From Faucicola sp041855445 (GTDB lineage Bacteria > Pseudomonadota > Gammaproteobacteria > Pseudomonadales > Moraxellaceae), in assembly GCA_041855445.1 (NCBI GenBank), contig JBHAEG010000021.1:28867-92866 (forward strand): DNA of 64,000 nt. The letters are read 5' to 3'. The position numbers and the translations under genes are program-made. The notes below the pieces were generated by a model, which saw only the letters and a program-made list of their open reading frames with translations, was not told where the DNA came from and ran no database searches. Below are positions 9,187 to 17,395 of the stretch, in pieces (position 1 is the stretch's first letter; the number at the start of each line of letters is the position of its first letter).

Positions 9187-9414
9187 ATGCGTTACCAATC
9201 TAATCGTCCAAAGCGTCAATTTTTGGCAGGTGTAAAATGTCCAAAATGTGAAAATGTGGATAAAATCGTGCATATTCAAATTTTTGAACCCATCGCTGAT
9301 GAATATATCGAATGTATTATTTGTGGGCATACAGAACGCCGTCCTACGCCAAATGACTTACCTAAAACCAATAATGCTATGATTGACGAAATTCAGCCAG
9401 TCGTATTTAAATAA
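9187..9414 (+). CDS. yheV: YheV-family putative zinc-ribbon protein
   Basis: 75-aa protein of unknown function. Two CxxC knuckles (CPKC and CIIC, 27 residues apart) form a probable zinc ribbon, within a frame typical of the YheV family (RQFLAGVKCPKC..., ECIICGHTERRP). The N-terminus is basic. It follows prlC after a hairpin. The role is not known; zinc binding is inferred from the cysteines. Confidence 0.85.
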   Translation: MRYQSNRPKRQFLAGVKCPKCENVDKIVHIQIFEPIADEYIECIICGHTERRPTPNDLPKTNNAMIDEIQPVVFK

Positions 9415-9613
9415 ACTCGATAATTGTATATATTTCATCAGTAAAATATTCTTAAAAATAATCTTTTTGCATTCTAACCCATAATTATTTGACTTAATCC
9501 TAAAAAAATTTATTTTTTATCTGCTTTACGCTACTATTGGACTGAATATTGCAAATGATTACTAAACATTTCTAGGTCAAATTCTCACAAACTTTTGAAA
9601 TGAGTAAAATTAC

Positions 9614-11242
9614 ATGATGAAGCCATTAGACAATCAAACTGCTAATTTAGACACGAATACTCAAAATTTTTCCGTGCCTTCACAAAACACAGATAACCAT
9701 GCTATCAATACTTCATTTCTGGATAAAGAACTTGAAACTTTAGATTTTGACTTTGATATTGATAGTAAAAATCTTGATATGTCAAAAGATTTGGAAAATT
9801 TTAACTTTGCTAGTGAGGCAGTTGAATTACAATTAGATACCAGTAAAGACGTTGTCTTGCCAACACAAGCTTTGCCAGATTTTACCAATCATTCAGACAA
9901 CAGCTTATCTGCAACAAATTTTGAAACCGCTCAAACATTCAATGATACGTTTGATAAAGATACTAATAATGCTGACTTTTTTTTACATTTAGCGAAAACA
10001 CCAATTGCAGTGGAGCCTGAAACTTCGACATCTATTCCAGATAATCTGAGTCAATCAACATCAATCAACAATGACACAGATGATATTCCTGTACTAGATG
10101 ATATCGCATTAACAACAGCGACTGTAGCAACAGGTTTGGCAAGTGCAGGCATTGCAACAACCGCCTCGACATCAACACCCAAACAAAAACCTGCTAAGAA
10201 AAAAGGTTTATTTGATTTTAGTTTTGGCAAAGCAAAAGTAAAAAAACCAGCGAATAATGCAACGGGCAGTTCAACATCACCTGCCCAAGCTAAAGCCAAA
10301 AAAAGTTTATTTAGTTTGTTTAAAAAAGCGGATAAAAAAACTGCTGAAAAAACCAGCTTATCTGAGAAGCAGTCAAAAGATTTATTGACATCATCAACTA
10401 AAAAGCCTGCAAAAAAATTGAGTGATTTTTTCAAAAAAGCTGATAAAAGTTCAGATAAACAATCATCTGTACAAACGCAAACTGAAGCGGAGAAAGCAGG
10501 TGTTGAGCCAATCATTACCAATCAAGCATCAAATACAAAATTGACTGATTTATTAACTGGCTCTAAATCCCAAAAAGATAAACCAAGTCTAACAAAATCA
10601 TCACAGGCAACGACAGGTAAAAAATTTACAGATTTTTTCACCAGTAAAAAAACAAAACCAACCAATCAGGGTAATCCATCGTCATCAATCTTTGCAAAAT
10701 CATCTAATGCAAATGCTGGACAAAATAGTAAAAAACTATCGTTTGCAAAAAATAATAAAATGCTGATACCAGCTTTAGCCGTATTAATTGTTGGTGCTGT
10801 TTTAGCATTTTGGTTTTTATCGCAGGAAAGTACGCCTGAGCCTACCCCATCAGCTCCGATTGCGACTGCACCAGCTCCACAACCTACCCCGACATCTGCT
10901 CCAGCCCCTGTGCCACCTGCACCAGATAATGCAAGTGCAACGACTGTACCTGCTGAACCCACCCCAACAACACCAAGTGTTGCACCAGATAATGCAAGTG
11001 CAACTAATAACACGATTAAACCAGAGGAAATTTTGACCACAGAATTACCACAAAATGACACAATTGCCAAAGAAGAAATGGATAAGTTAATAGAGCAAAG
11101 CAAACAACTTGCCGAGCAAGAGGCATTGATGGAACAACAGCTAAAAATGATGAATGAATTAAGTAGTAAAAAAGAAGAACGTATAGCATTGCTTGAAAAA
11201 CAAATTGCTCAGCTTGAAGCTCAACAAAAACAGTCTCAATAG
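9614..11242 (+). CDS. Lysine-rich, single-pass membrane protein with short linear repeats
   Basis: Not recognised. Residues 1-165 are acidic and apparently disordered. Residues 190-382 are very basic, with about six copies of a KK-x-[LF]-x-[DS]-[FL]-F-like motif (196, 229, 267, 309, 336, 373). One membrane helix spans about 383-402. Residues 405-465 are proline/alanine-rich with a duplicated PDNASAT block (437 and 458). Residues 485-540 are a Q/E/K coiled coil. Charge bias places the basic part in the cytosol and the coiled coil in the periplasm. The architecture recalls FimV/TonB-like scaffolds, but no domain is identifiable. The pseudo-macrodomain gene starts 10 bp downstream, so the two are almost certainly cotranscribed. 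Confidence 0.8.
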   Translation: MMKPLDNQTANLDTNTQNFSVPSQNTDNHAINTSFLDKELETLDFDFDIDSKNLDMSKDLENFNFASEAVELQLDTSKDVVLPTQALPDFTNHSDNSLSATNFETAQTFNDTFDKDTNNADFFLHLAKTPIAVEPETSTSIPDNLSQSTSINNDTDDIPVLDDIALTTATVATGLASAGIATTASTSTPKQKPAKKKGLFDFSFGKAKVKKPANNATGSSTSPAQAKAKKSLFSLFKKADKKTAEKTSLSEKQSKDLLTSSTKKPAKKLSDFFKKADKSSDKQSSVQTQTEAEKAGVEPIITNQASNTKLTDLLTGSKSQKDKPSLTKSSQATTGKKFTDFFTSKKTKPTNQGNPSSSIFAKSSNANAGQNSKKLSFAKNNKMLIPALAVLIVGAVLAFWFLSQESTPEPTPSAPIATAPAPQPTPTSAPAPVPPAPDNASATTVPAEPTPTTPSVAPDNASATNNTIKPEEILTTELPQNDTIAKEEMDKLIEQSKQLAEQEALMEQQLKMMNELSSKKEERIALLEKQIAQLEAQQKQSQ

Positions 11243-11252
11243 TAGGTAAAAA

Positions 11253-11753
11253 ATGTTGCAATTGGCAGATAAAAAAACACTTTTTCAAGACCGTTATCAA
11301 GGGCTAATTCTACCTGTTGCAACATCAGGAATTCATCGTCATCGGTTGTTACTAAAAGCTCAGACACTGTTTCCAGACCATCATTCTAATTATCAAGATG
11401 CTTGCCGTTCTGCTCAATTTCATACTGGCGATATCATGTTGTTTCAGCCTCAACGTGATTTAGCAGGTATTGGCGTTGGAGGTTCATTGTTTAAACCTAA
11501 ATATATTGTTGATATGGCGGTGACGAATTATGCAGAATATGCACCCAAGTTAAGTTATATTGAAGATACATTGCGAAAGTTGCAACCATTGTTACTAAAT
11601 TGGGGGCGTTATCAGGGTATTCGGCGAGTAGCTTTATTAGCCGTTGATGAGTTATTTTTACCTGATAATAGTGATTTTTCATCAGATATTTTACCATTGC
11701 TAGAAGAATATTTAACGCCAGTTCATGCCTTGACGGTGCATATTTATCGTTAA
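11253..11753 (+). CDS. Degenerate macrodomain-like protein
   Basis: 166 aa with no obvious annotation by eye, but it aligns throughout with DarG/ALC1-type macrodomains. The segment PVATSGIHRHR (21-31) falls on the PVNTVGVMGKG loop. LFPDHHSNYQDAC (39-51) falls on the conserved FPENYxAYxxAC helix. PKYIVDMAV (82-90) falls on the PRYIINFPT strand. KLSYIEDTL and GIRRVALLAV (122-131) fall on the SRLEDIExGL and GIxSIAIPxLG elements. The ADP-ribose-binding asparagine and the glycines of loop 1 (N to A23, GKG to HRHR) and the GCGxGGL loop 2 are absent. It is therefore probably a fold relic without ADP-ribosyl hydrolase activity. Cotranscribed with the upstream membrane protein. Confidence 0.75.
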   Translation: MLQLADKKTLFQDRYQGLILPVATSGIHRHRLLLKAQTLFPDHHSNYQDACRSAQFHTGDIMLFQPQRDLAGIGVGGSLFKPKYIVDMAVTNYAEYAPKLSYIEDTLRKLQPLLLNWGRYQGIRRVALLAVDELFLPDNSDFSSDILPLLEEYLTPVHALTVHIYR

Positions 11754-11840
11754 TTTATCTATTAAATTTGCTATCATATATTTGTACGTTATAATAATGA
11801 AGGTTTTTTAGTAAAATTTTATTAGAATTAAGGAGTTGTC

Positions 11841-12968
11841 ATGCCTGCATTACGCACAGATATTGACCCTGATGGGTTATTAGAATATTCGGTTGTTTAT
11901 ACTGACCGTGCCTTAAATCATATGTCACAAAAGTTTCAACAGGTAATGCGTGATTTATCAGCTAGCCTAAAAGCGGTTTATCATGCAGATGCAGTAGCAA
12001 TTGTGTCAGGTTCGGGTACATTTGCGATGGAGGCAGTTGCTCGTCAATTGGCGACTAATCAAAAAGTGCTGGTTATTCGTAATGGTTGGTTTAGTTATCG
12101 TTGGACGCAAATTTTGGAAAAAGGCAATATTAGCCAAGATGTAACCGTTTTGACCGCACAATCGAACGGTGATAAACAGCCATTTGCTCCTATTGCGATT
12201 GAAACGGCTGTTGCTACTATTTTGGCGGAAAAGCCAGCGATTGTATTTGCTCCACACGTTGAAACAGCTTCAGGTATGATTTTACCAAATGACTATATTA
12301 AACAATTAAGCGAGGCGGTGCATCAAGTTGGTGGTTTATTGGTAATTGACTGTATTGCATCAGGTTGTGTATGGTTAGATATGCAGGCATTGGGTATTGA
12401 TGTGTTGATTTCTGCACCACAAAAAGGCTGGAGTAGTACGCCATGTGCTGGATTGGTGATGATGAGTGAGAACGCTGTTAAACGTGTTGAAACCACCGAA
12501 GCCACAAGTTTTAGTTGTGATTTAAAACAATGGCTAACCATCATGAGAGCCTATGAAAACGGTGGTCATGCCTATCATGCTACCATGCCAACAGATAGTT
12601 TGCTGGCATTTCGTGATACATTAAAAGAGGCAGAAGCGATTGGTTTAGAAAATTTACGCCAAGCCCAATGGCAATTGGGTGAAAAAATTCGCAAGCTTTT
12701 GACGGATAAAGGTTTTGTTAGTGTGTCAGCAGAAGGTTATCAAGCACCTGCTGTGGTGGTGTGTTATACCGAACGTGATGATATTCATAAAGGCAGTGCA
12801 TTTATTGCAGAAGGTTTACAAATCGCTGCTGGTGTACCATTAAAATGTGGTGAGCCTGAGAGTTTTAAAACATTTCGTTTAGGATTGTTTGGTTTAGATA
12901 AATTGGCTGATATTGACGGTACAGTTAGCCGTTTTGAAAAGGCGTTAAATGCTATATTAAGTAAATAA
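11841..12968 (+). CDS. Alanine-glyoxylate / serine-pyruvate aminotransferase family protein
   Basis: Class V PLP-dependent aminotransferase, 375 aa. The PLP-binding lysine lies in SAPQKGWSSTP and the cofactor-binding aspartate in LLVIDCIASG; the SGSGTFAMEAV phosphate-binding region is also present. The family transfers amino groups between small amino acids and glyoxylate, pyruvate or hydroxypyruvate, and the exact substrate cannot be read from sequence. ATG 11841 is preceded by AGGAG (11831-11835). It is followed by an intrinsic terminator. Confidence 0.92.
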   Translation: MPALRTDIDPDGLLEYSVVYTDRALNHMSQKFQQVMRDLSASLKAVYHADAVAIVSGSGTFAMEAVARQLATNQKVLVIRNGWFSYRWTQILEKGNISQDVTVLTAQSNGDKQPFAPIAIETAVATILAEKPAIVFAPHVETASGMILPNDYIKQLSEAVHQVGGLLVIDCIASGCVWLDMQALGIDVLISAPQKGWSSTPCAGLVMMSENAVKRVETTEATSFSCDLKQWLTIMRAYENGGHAYHATMPTDSLLAFRDTLKEAEAIGLENLRQAQWQLGEKIRKLLTDKGFVSVSAEGYQAPAVVVCYTERDDIHKGSAFIAEGLQIAAGVPLKCGEPESFKTFRLGLFGLDKLADIDGTVSRFEKALNAILSK

Positions 12969-12997
12969 TCATTAAAATAGATAAATTAGCATATATG

Positions 12998-13033
12998 ATA
13001 AGCTAGAGTTTATAAATTCTAGCTTATTTTTTT
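12998..13033 (+). terminator. Intrinsic terminator after the aminotransferase gene
   Basis: ATAAGCTAGA (12998-13007) pairs with TCTAGCTTAT (13018-13027), followed directly by a run of Ts to 13033. Located 30 bp after the aminotransferase stop on the plus strand. Confidence 0.75.
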
Positions 13034-13036
13034 ATC

Positions 13037-13066
13037 AAACAAATCTCAATAAGATGAGATTTGTTT
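13037..13066 (-). terminator. Perfect 12-bp hairpin after the OmpA-family gene
   Basis: AAACAAATCTCA (13037-13048) and TGAGATTTGTTT (13055-13066) form a perfect stem with a 6-nt loop. It lies 31 bp beyond the stop of the minus-strand OmpA-family gene. On the minus strand it is followed by As rather than Ts, so termination there is weakly supported. Confidence 0.45.
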
Positions 13067-13097
13067 GCTTAATCAACGTTTGCCAGTTTAATAAAGT

Positions 13098-14828
13098 TTA
13101 GTTTGCTTTTTTGTCGGCGTTCGCTTTATCAGTGTTTGTATCAACTTCAATAATAAATACCTCAACACGGCGACCTTCTTGGTTTTTACCTTTTGCACCA
13201 ACGCTATCTTGTGGTTTTACTAATTGTAATTGAGCTTCAGGTACGCCATTTTGTACCAAGAAAGCTTTCACCGCTTCTGCACGAGCTCTTGATAATTTTT
13301 CATTCGCTGCTTTGTTACCTGTGCTATCAGTAAAACCACTGATACCTAAGGTTTTGCCTTGTTGAGCGGCGGCTAAAATTTCTTTAGCTTTTTCTAATGC
13401 GTCAGGTGCAACTTCTGATTTTGCAGTTGCAAAGTAGAATTTTAATTTACCATTTTCAAAATGAACGGTTGGTTCAGTGACTAGAACGACTTTTTCAGGC
13501 TCTTTGTTGTCTGTTGCTGGGGTTGCACCATTAGCGTTAGCATTAGTACCATCAGTAGCACCCGCTCCATTTGCTCCATCAGTGGTGTTAGCATTAGCAT
13601 TGGTACCGTCAGTGGTTGCTCCTGTTGCTGGTGTTGTACCATTAGCATTAGCATTCGTGGCATTGGTGCCGTCAGTAGCACCTGTGGCATTAGCTGGGTC
13701 GGTAGCTGGTGTGCCTGTTGCTCCTGTACCGTCAGTGGTTGAGGTAGGTTGTTCAGCATTTGGATTAGCTGTCAAATTAATAGTGAAATCTGGGAATAAT
13801 GCTTGTAAATCTTTGGCTAATTTTTCACCATCGGCAGGATTTGCTGTAGTAACGTTGATGTTTTTACCTGATAGATTAACTTCTGCATTTGGGGTTTCTT
13901 TGACTAATGCCAATATTTTATTAAGTTGGTCATCATTAATCGCTAATTCTTTACCATAGCTGGTATCAACATTAACATTACAGCTTTTTTCTGTGCCAAA
14001 AATACGGCTAATTAATGAAGAGATTTTGCCTTTTAATGTATCGTCACCAACTGTTGCAGTACAGTCAGCTAATTTTTTATCAGCATCAGTTTTTAATGTT
14101 AATGTAGGAGCGGTTAAATTTGCGTTTTGTGTTGGTTCACTGCTGGTTTGTTGTTGTGTTTGTGCACTTGGTGGGGTAGCAACAGGTTCAGTTGGGGTGT
14201 TTTGGCAGGCTCGCAACATTGCCCATGCTAATGCACCTAAGATGATTAAACCAATAATTGGTAAAAAGGATTTTTTTGCTTGGCTATCTGTTTCACGTTG
14301 CATGGTTGGGGCGGTTGATGATGGCGTGCCAATGACATCAGTTTCTTTTTTCATGGTAGAAACTTTGCCATTTAAACCACCAATATTTAAATTAATCGCT
14401 TCTAATATCGCAACAGGGATAAAACCTAATGCCCAGTTTGGAATAAAACCTACTAACGAAGATAGATGATTTTTTAAAAATACAGGTAATGAGCTTGTAC
14501 CAGCTAGACTGCGTAATTCATTTAATATTAATGGTGCCCCACGTGTTGCTAATGAGCCTGCTTGTTGCTCTGTGGTATTAAAATTGGTGGCAAGTTCTTT
14601 AATCAAACTCTCTCGTTGTTCTATTTTGGGAAATAGACGTTCAAAAAAGCTAGGGTCATCATTAGCAACGCTAACATTTTCAAAGTCTTTATAGACTTTT
14701 TCGTCAGCGAGTCGGGCAGTCGTTAATGCGTAAAACTTTTCTAATAAATTCACTTGATTATTTTCTTGGGAATTACTGCCCAATAAAATAGGGGTGATGG
14801 TACGATTGAGATGCTCGATAATGTTCAT
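13098..14828 (-). CDS. OmpA-family protein with an inner-membrane anchor
   Basis: 576 aa with a composite build. Residues 1-185 form a probably cytosolic domain (possibly DUF937-like). One membrane helix spans about 188-206. Residues 250-352 look like a BON-type periplasmic domain, with C256 and C283 able to form a disulfide. Residues 357-440 are a T/A/N/G-rich repetitive linker (recurring DGTNANAN). Residues 452-562 are an OmpA_C peptidoglycan-binding domain with GFTDSTG and NQEGRRVEV. The OmpA_C domain would bind meso-DAP peptidoglycan. The anchor is a helix, not a beta-barrel, so it likely links the inner membrane to the wall. ATG 14828 has a strong AGGAGG sequence 8 nt upstream. Confidence 0.9.
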   Translation of the reverse strand: MNIIEHLNRTITPILLGSNSQENNQVNLLEKFYALTTARLADEKVYKDFENVSVANDDPSFFERLFPKIEQRESLIKELATNFNTTEQQAGSLATRGAPLILNELRSLAGTSSLPVFLKNHLSSLVGFIPNWALGFIPVAILEAINLNIGGLNGKVSTMKKETDVIGTPSSTAPTMQRETDSQAKKSFLPIIGLIILGALAWAMLRACQNTPTEPVATPPSAQTQQQTSSEPTQNANLTAPTLTLKTDADKKLADCTATVGDDTLKGKISSLISRIFGTEKSCNVNVDTSYGKELAINDDQLNKILALVKETPNAEVNLSGKNINVTTANPADGEKLAKDLQALFPDFTINLTANPNAEQPTSTTDGTGATGTPATDPANATGATDGTNATNANANGTTPATGATTDGTNANANTTDGANGAGATDGTNANANGATPATDNKEPEKVVLVTEPTVHFENGKLKFYFATAKSEVAPDALEKAKEILAAAQQGKTLGISGFTDSTGNKAANEKLSRARAEAVKAFLVQNGVPEAQLQLVKPQDSVGAKGKNQEGRRVEVFIIEVDTNTDKANADKKAN

Positions 14829-15108
14829 TGAGTTTGCCTCCTAAATAGCAATACTGTAGTTATTTTGTGTGGCAATAAAAAAATAGGTATTATCAATTTT
14901 GCTATTACTACCCACTTCTATTTATCACAATTAGTTAAAACTTTCTTTACACAATCCTATTATAGTAACTCTTGCGTAATTATTCTGTTACATTTTATGA
15001 CATATTCGTATTTCGTTCAATAATATCTATAAATGATAGAAAAATTCCAGATTTTTATGAAATTTTAGGTTATAGTGAAGGTTTATTTTGGCAAGATAAG
15101 AATTGAAT

Positions 15109-15732
15109 ATGTTGTTATTATCCAATCATACTTTGTTGATTATTTTGATTACAGTTGCAATAAGCTTTTGGGCATGGCAGTCGCCTAAAGTAATGCAACG
15201 TTTAATCTTTTATCCGCCTGCAGTGCAACGTGGTCAAGTGGATAGATTTTTTGCACATGGGTTTATTCATGCTGATGGTATGCACTTGTTTTTTAATATG
15301 TTTACTTTGTATTCGTTTGGGCAGGCTATCCAAAAGTTGTATATTGCTAATTTAGGTACATTAGGATTTATTTTGTTTTATCTTGCTAGTATTGTGGTGG
15401 CAATTATTCCAAGTTATTTAAAAAATAAAAATAATGCCAATTATGCAGGATTAGGGGCATCAGGTGGGGTGTCTGCGGTAATTTTTGCCTTTATTTTGTT
15501 AGACCCTTGGAGTACGTTATTATTTTTCTTTATTCCCATTTCTGCGATTATTTTTGCGGTGTTATATGTTGCCTACAGTGTTTACGCTGACAGACGTGGC
15601 GGAAGTAATATTAATCATTCTGCCCATTTAGTCGGTGGAGCATTTGGGGTGGTGGCAACATTGATAATGGAACCACGGATTGTGCCACATTTTTTTCAAG
15701 CACTATTACAACCTAAGTTTTTAAGTTTTTAA
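15109..15732 (+). CDS. Rhomboid-family intramembrane serine protease
   Basis: Multi-pass membrane protein of 207 aa. The catalytic serine is S118 in GASGG and the catalytic histidine H173 in NHSAHLVGG, with the conserved HADGMHLFFNM segment of helix 2. Rhomboids cleave transmembrane substrates inside the inner membrane; the substrate here is unknown. The frame also has a TTG at 15103, but ATG 15109 is preferred. It is followed 15 bp later by the metallophosphoesterase gene, suggesting cotranscription. Confidence 0.92.
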   Translation: MLLLSNHTLLIILITVAISFWAWQSPKVMQRLIFYPPAVQRGQVDRFFAHGFIHADGMHLFFNMFTLYSFGQAIQKLYIANLGTLGFILFYLASIVVAIIPSYLKNKNNANYAGLGASGGVSAVIFAFILLDPWSTLLFFFIPISAIIFAVLYVAYSVYADRRGGSNINHSAHLVGGAFGVVATLIMEPRIVPHFFQALLQPKFLSF

Positions 15733-15747
15733 ATCTGGGAGTATGTT

Positions 15748-16689
15748 ATGATTTATGATGTGATTGGTGATGTGCATGGGCAAGCTGATAAATTAATAGG
15801 TTTATTGACAAAGCTTGGTTATCAACATAATGGCGAGTTTTTTCAGCCTCCTAAAAATCATTGTGCGATATTTGTTGGGGATTTGATTGACCGTGGACAT
15901 CAAGAGTTACAGACGTTACAAATCGTGTTTGCAATGTTAGATGCAGGTGTGGCATATGCAGTCATGGGAAATCATGAATATAATGCACTGGCTTATGCAA
16001 CATTAAATGAGAAAAATCCAAATGAGTATTTACGCTCACATAAACATCATCATTATCAACAACATAAAGCCTTTTTATTAGAGGCTCCTTTTGGGTCAGA
16101 TGAGCATTTATTTTGGTTACAACGATTTTATGAATTGCCTTTATGGTTAGAGTTAGACGATTTGTGTGTGGTTCACGCCTGTTGGGATAGTCAATCAATG
16201 TCTGTGCTTCAGCCATTATTAACAGATAAACAGTGTTTAACTCCCAATGCGTTACAGCTAACAGGGCAAAAAGGTACGCTTGAATATGATGCTCTTGAAC
16301 GTGTATTAAAAGGTGTCGAAGCACCATTGCCTGATGGTATGTTTATGTTAGATAAAGATGGGGCAAAACGCCGTGCCATTCGGATTGCATGGTGGCAAGA
16401 TAATTTATCTAATCAACCAATTCATGAAGTTGCTAAAGCCCCCAGCGATAGCTTAGCACAAATTCCTTATGGTACATTATCAGGCGACATTGATTTTAGT
16501 TTAACAACACAAAAGCCTATTTTCATTGGGCATTACTGGTTTAGTGGTACACCAAAACCGTTAAGTTCACAAGTAGTTTGTACCGATTATTCTGCAGCGA
16601 TTGATGTTGGATTTTTAACAGCATATCAATTTGATAGCAACAATCCAAGTTTATCCGCTGATAATTTTGTGCAATATTTTCATCGGTAA
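15748..16689 (+). CDS. Metallophosphoesterase (PPP-type, diadenosine tetraphosphatase-like)
   Basis: 313 aa with the three calcineurin-type metal motifs in order: GDVHG (residues 7-11), GDLIDRG and GNHEY. A late GHYW supplies further metal ligands. The N-terminal layout resembles PrpE/ApaH-like Ser/Thr phosphatases and Ap4A hydrolases, but the substrate is not determinable. It sits between rhomboid and purE genes; ATG 15748 is preceded by a GGGAG sequence. Confidence 0.88.
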   Translation: MIYDVIGDVHGQADKLIGLLTKLGYQHNGEFFQPPKNHCAIFVGDLIDRGHQELQTLQIVFAMLDAGVAYAVMGNHEYNALAYATLNEKNPNEYLRSHKHHHYQQHKAFLLEAPFGSDEHLFWLQRFYELPLWLELDDLCVVHACWDSQSMSVLQPLLTDKQCLTPNALQLTGQKGTLEYDALERVLKGVEAPLPDGMFMLDKDGAKRRAIRIAWWQDNLSNQPIHEVAKAPSDSLAQIPYGTLSGDIDFSLTTQKPIFIGHYWFSGTPKPLSSQVVCTDYSAAIDVGFLTAYQFDSNNPSLSADNFVQYFHR

Positions 16690-16749
16690 CATTTTTGTTT
16701 GCTTGTATTTTTTATTATAATAACTTTTTGATAATTTGAGGAAAAAGCC

Positions 16750-17283
16750 ATGTCAGCAACTATTCCACCGCCAATTTTATCTCCTGAAGGTTCGCCAAAG
16801 GTTGGGATTATTATGGGGTCGCAATCTGATTGGGAAACGATGCAACACGCCGTTCAAGTTTTAGCTGATTTTGAAGTTGCCTTTGAATGTGAAGTCGTTT
16901 CTGCTCATCGCACGCCAGACCGTTTATTTGAATACGCCAAAACCGCTAAACAACGTGGATTAAAAGTGATTATTGCAGGGGCGGGCGGTGCAGCTCATTT
17001 ACCAGGAATGTGTGCCTCACAGACAGATTTACCTGTACTGGGTGTACCCGTCAAATCATCAATGTTAAGTGGCTGGGATAGTCTACTATCTATCGTGCAG
17101 ATGCCCAAAGGTGTTGCTGTTGGAACACTTGCCATCGGTACAGCTGGAGCATATAACGCAGGATTATTAGCAGTACAAATTTTAGCGACAGCTAACGAAA
17201 CATTGGCGGAAAAAGTCAGCGAATTTCGAGCTAAACAAACTCAAAGTGTTTTAGCCAACCCAATCCCTGGTATTATCCACTAA
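16750..17283 (+). CDS. purE: N5-carboxyaminoimidazole ribonucleotide mutase
   Basis: Moves the carboxyl group of N5-CAIR to give CAIR in de novo purine synthesis. GSQSDW near the N-terminus binds the nucleotide phosphate. SAHRTPDR, AGAGGAAHLPGM and LGVPVKSS are signature segments. 177 aa is normal for the class I bacterial enzyme. ATG 16750 has GAGGAAAA upstream. Paired with purK downstream, though a hairpin separates them. Confidence 0.98.
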   Translation: MSATIPPPILSPEGSPKVGIIMGSQSDWETMQHAVQVLADFEVAFECEVVSAHRTPDRLFEYAKTAKQRGLKVIIAGAGGAAHLPGMCASQTDLPVLGVPVKSSMLSGWDSLLSIVQMPKGVAVGTLAIGTAGAYNAGLLAVQILATANETLAEKVSEFRAKQTQSVLANPIPGIIH

Positions 17284-17303
17284 ATTTTATAATATTTTTT
17301 AAG

Positions 17304-17362
17304 TCCATGTAAGTGGCATAAACATTGATTGTTTTATCATGTTTACATGGATTAAATTTTTT
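17304..17362 (+). terminator. Hairpin with T-run between purE and purK
   Basis: TCCATGTAA (17304-17312) pairs with TTACATGGA (17343-17351). The 30-nt loop can pair further (ATAAACA with TGTTTTAT), and a T-rich stretch follows at 17356-17362. It may reduce read-through from purE into purK, or stabilise the purE end. Efficiency is not predictable by eye. Confidence 0.45.
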
Positions 17363-17395
17363 AATCGAGTTATCAATATTAACTGAGTTATTACA

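Noticed and set aside
10051..10521. 156-codon minus-strand ORF inside the lysine-rich protein gene
   Set aside because: Shadow of the low-complexity lysine/serine sequence; no start context and no independent features.
13477..13959. 160-codon plus-strand ORF rich in A/V/P inside the OmpA-family gene
   Set aside because: It is the complement of the repetitive T/A/N/G linker. Its composition follows from the repeat, and the sense frame encodes clear BON/OmpA_C domains.
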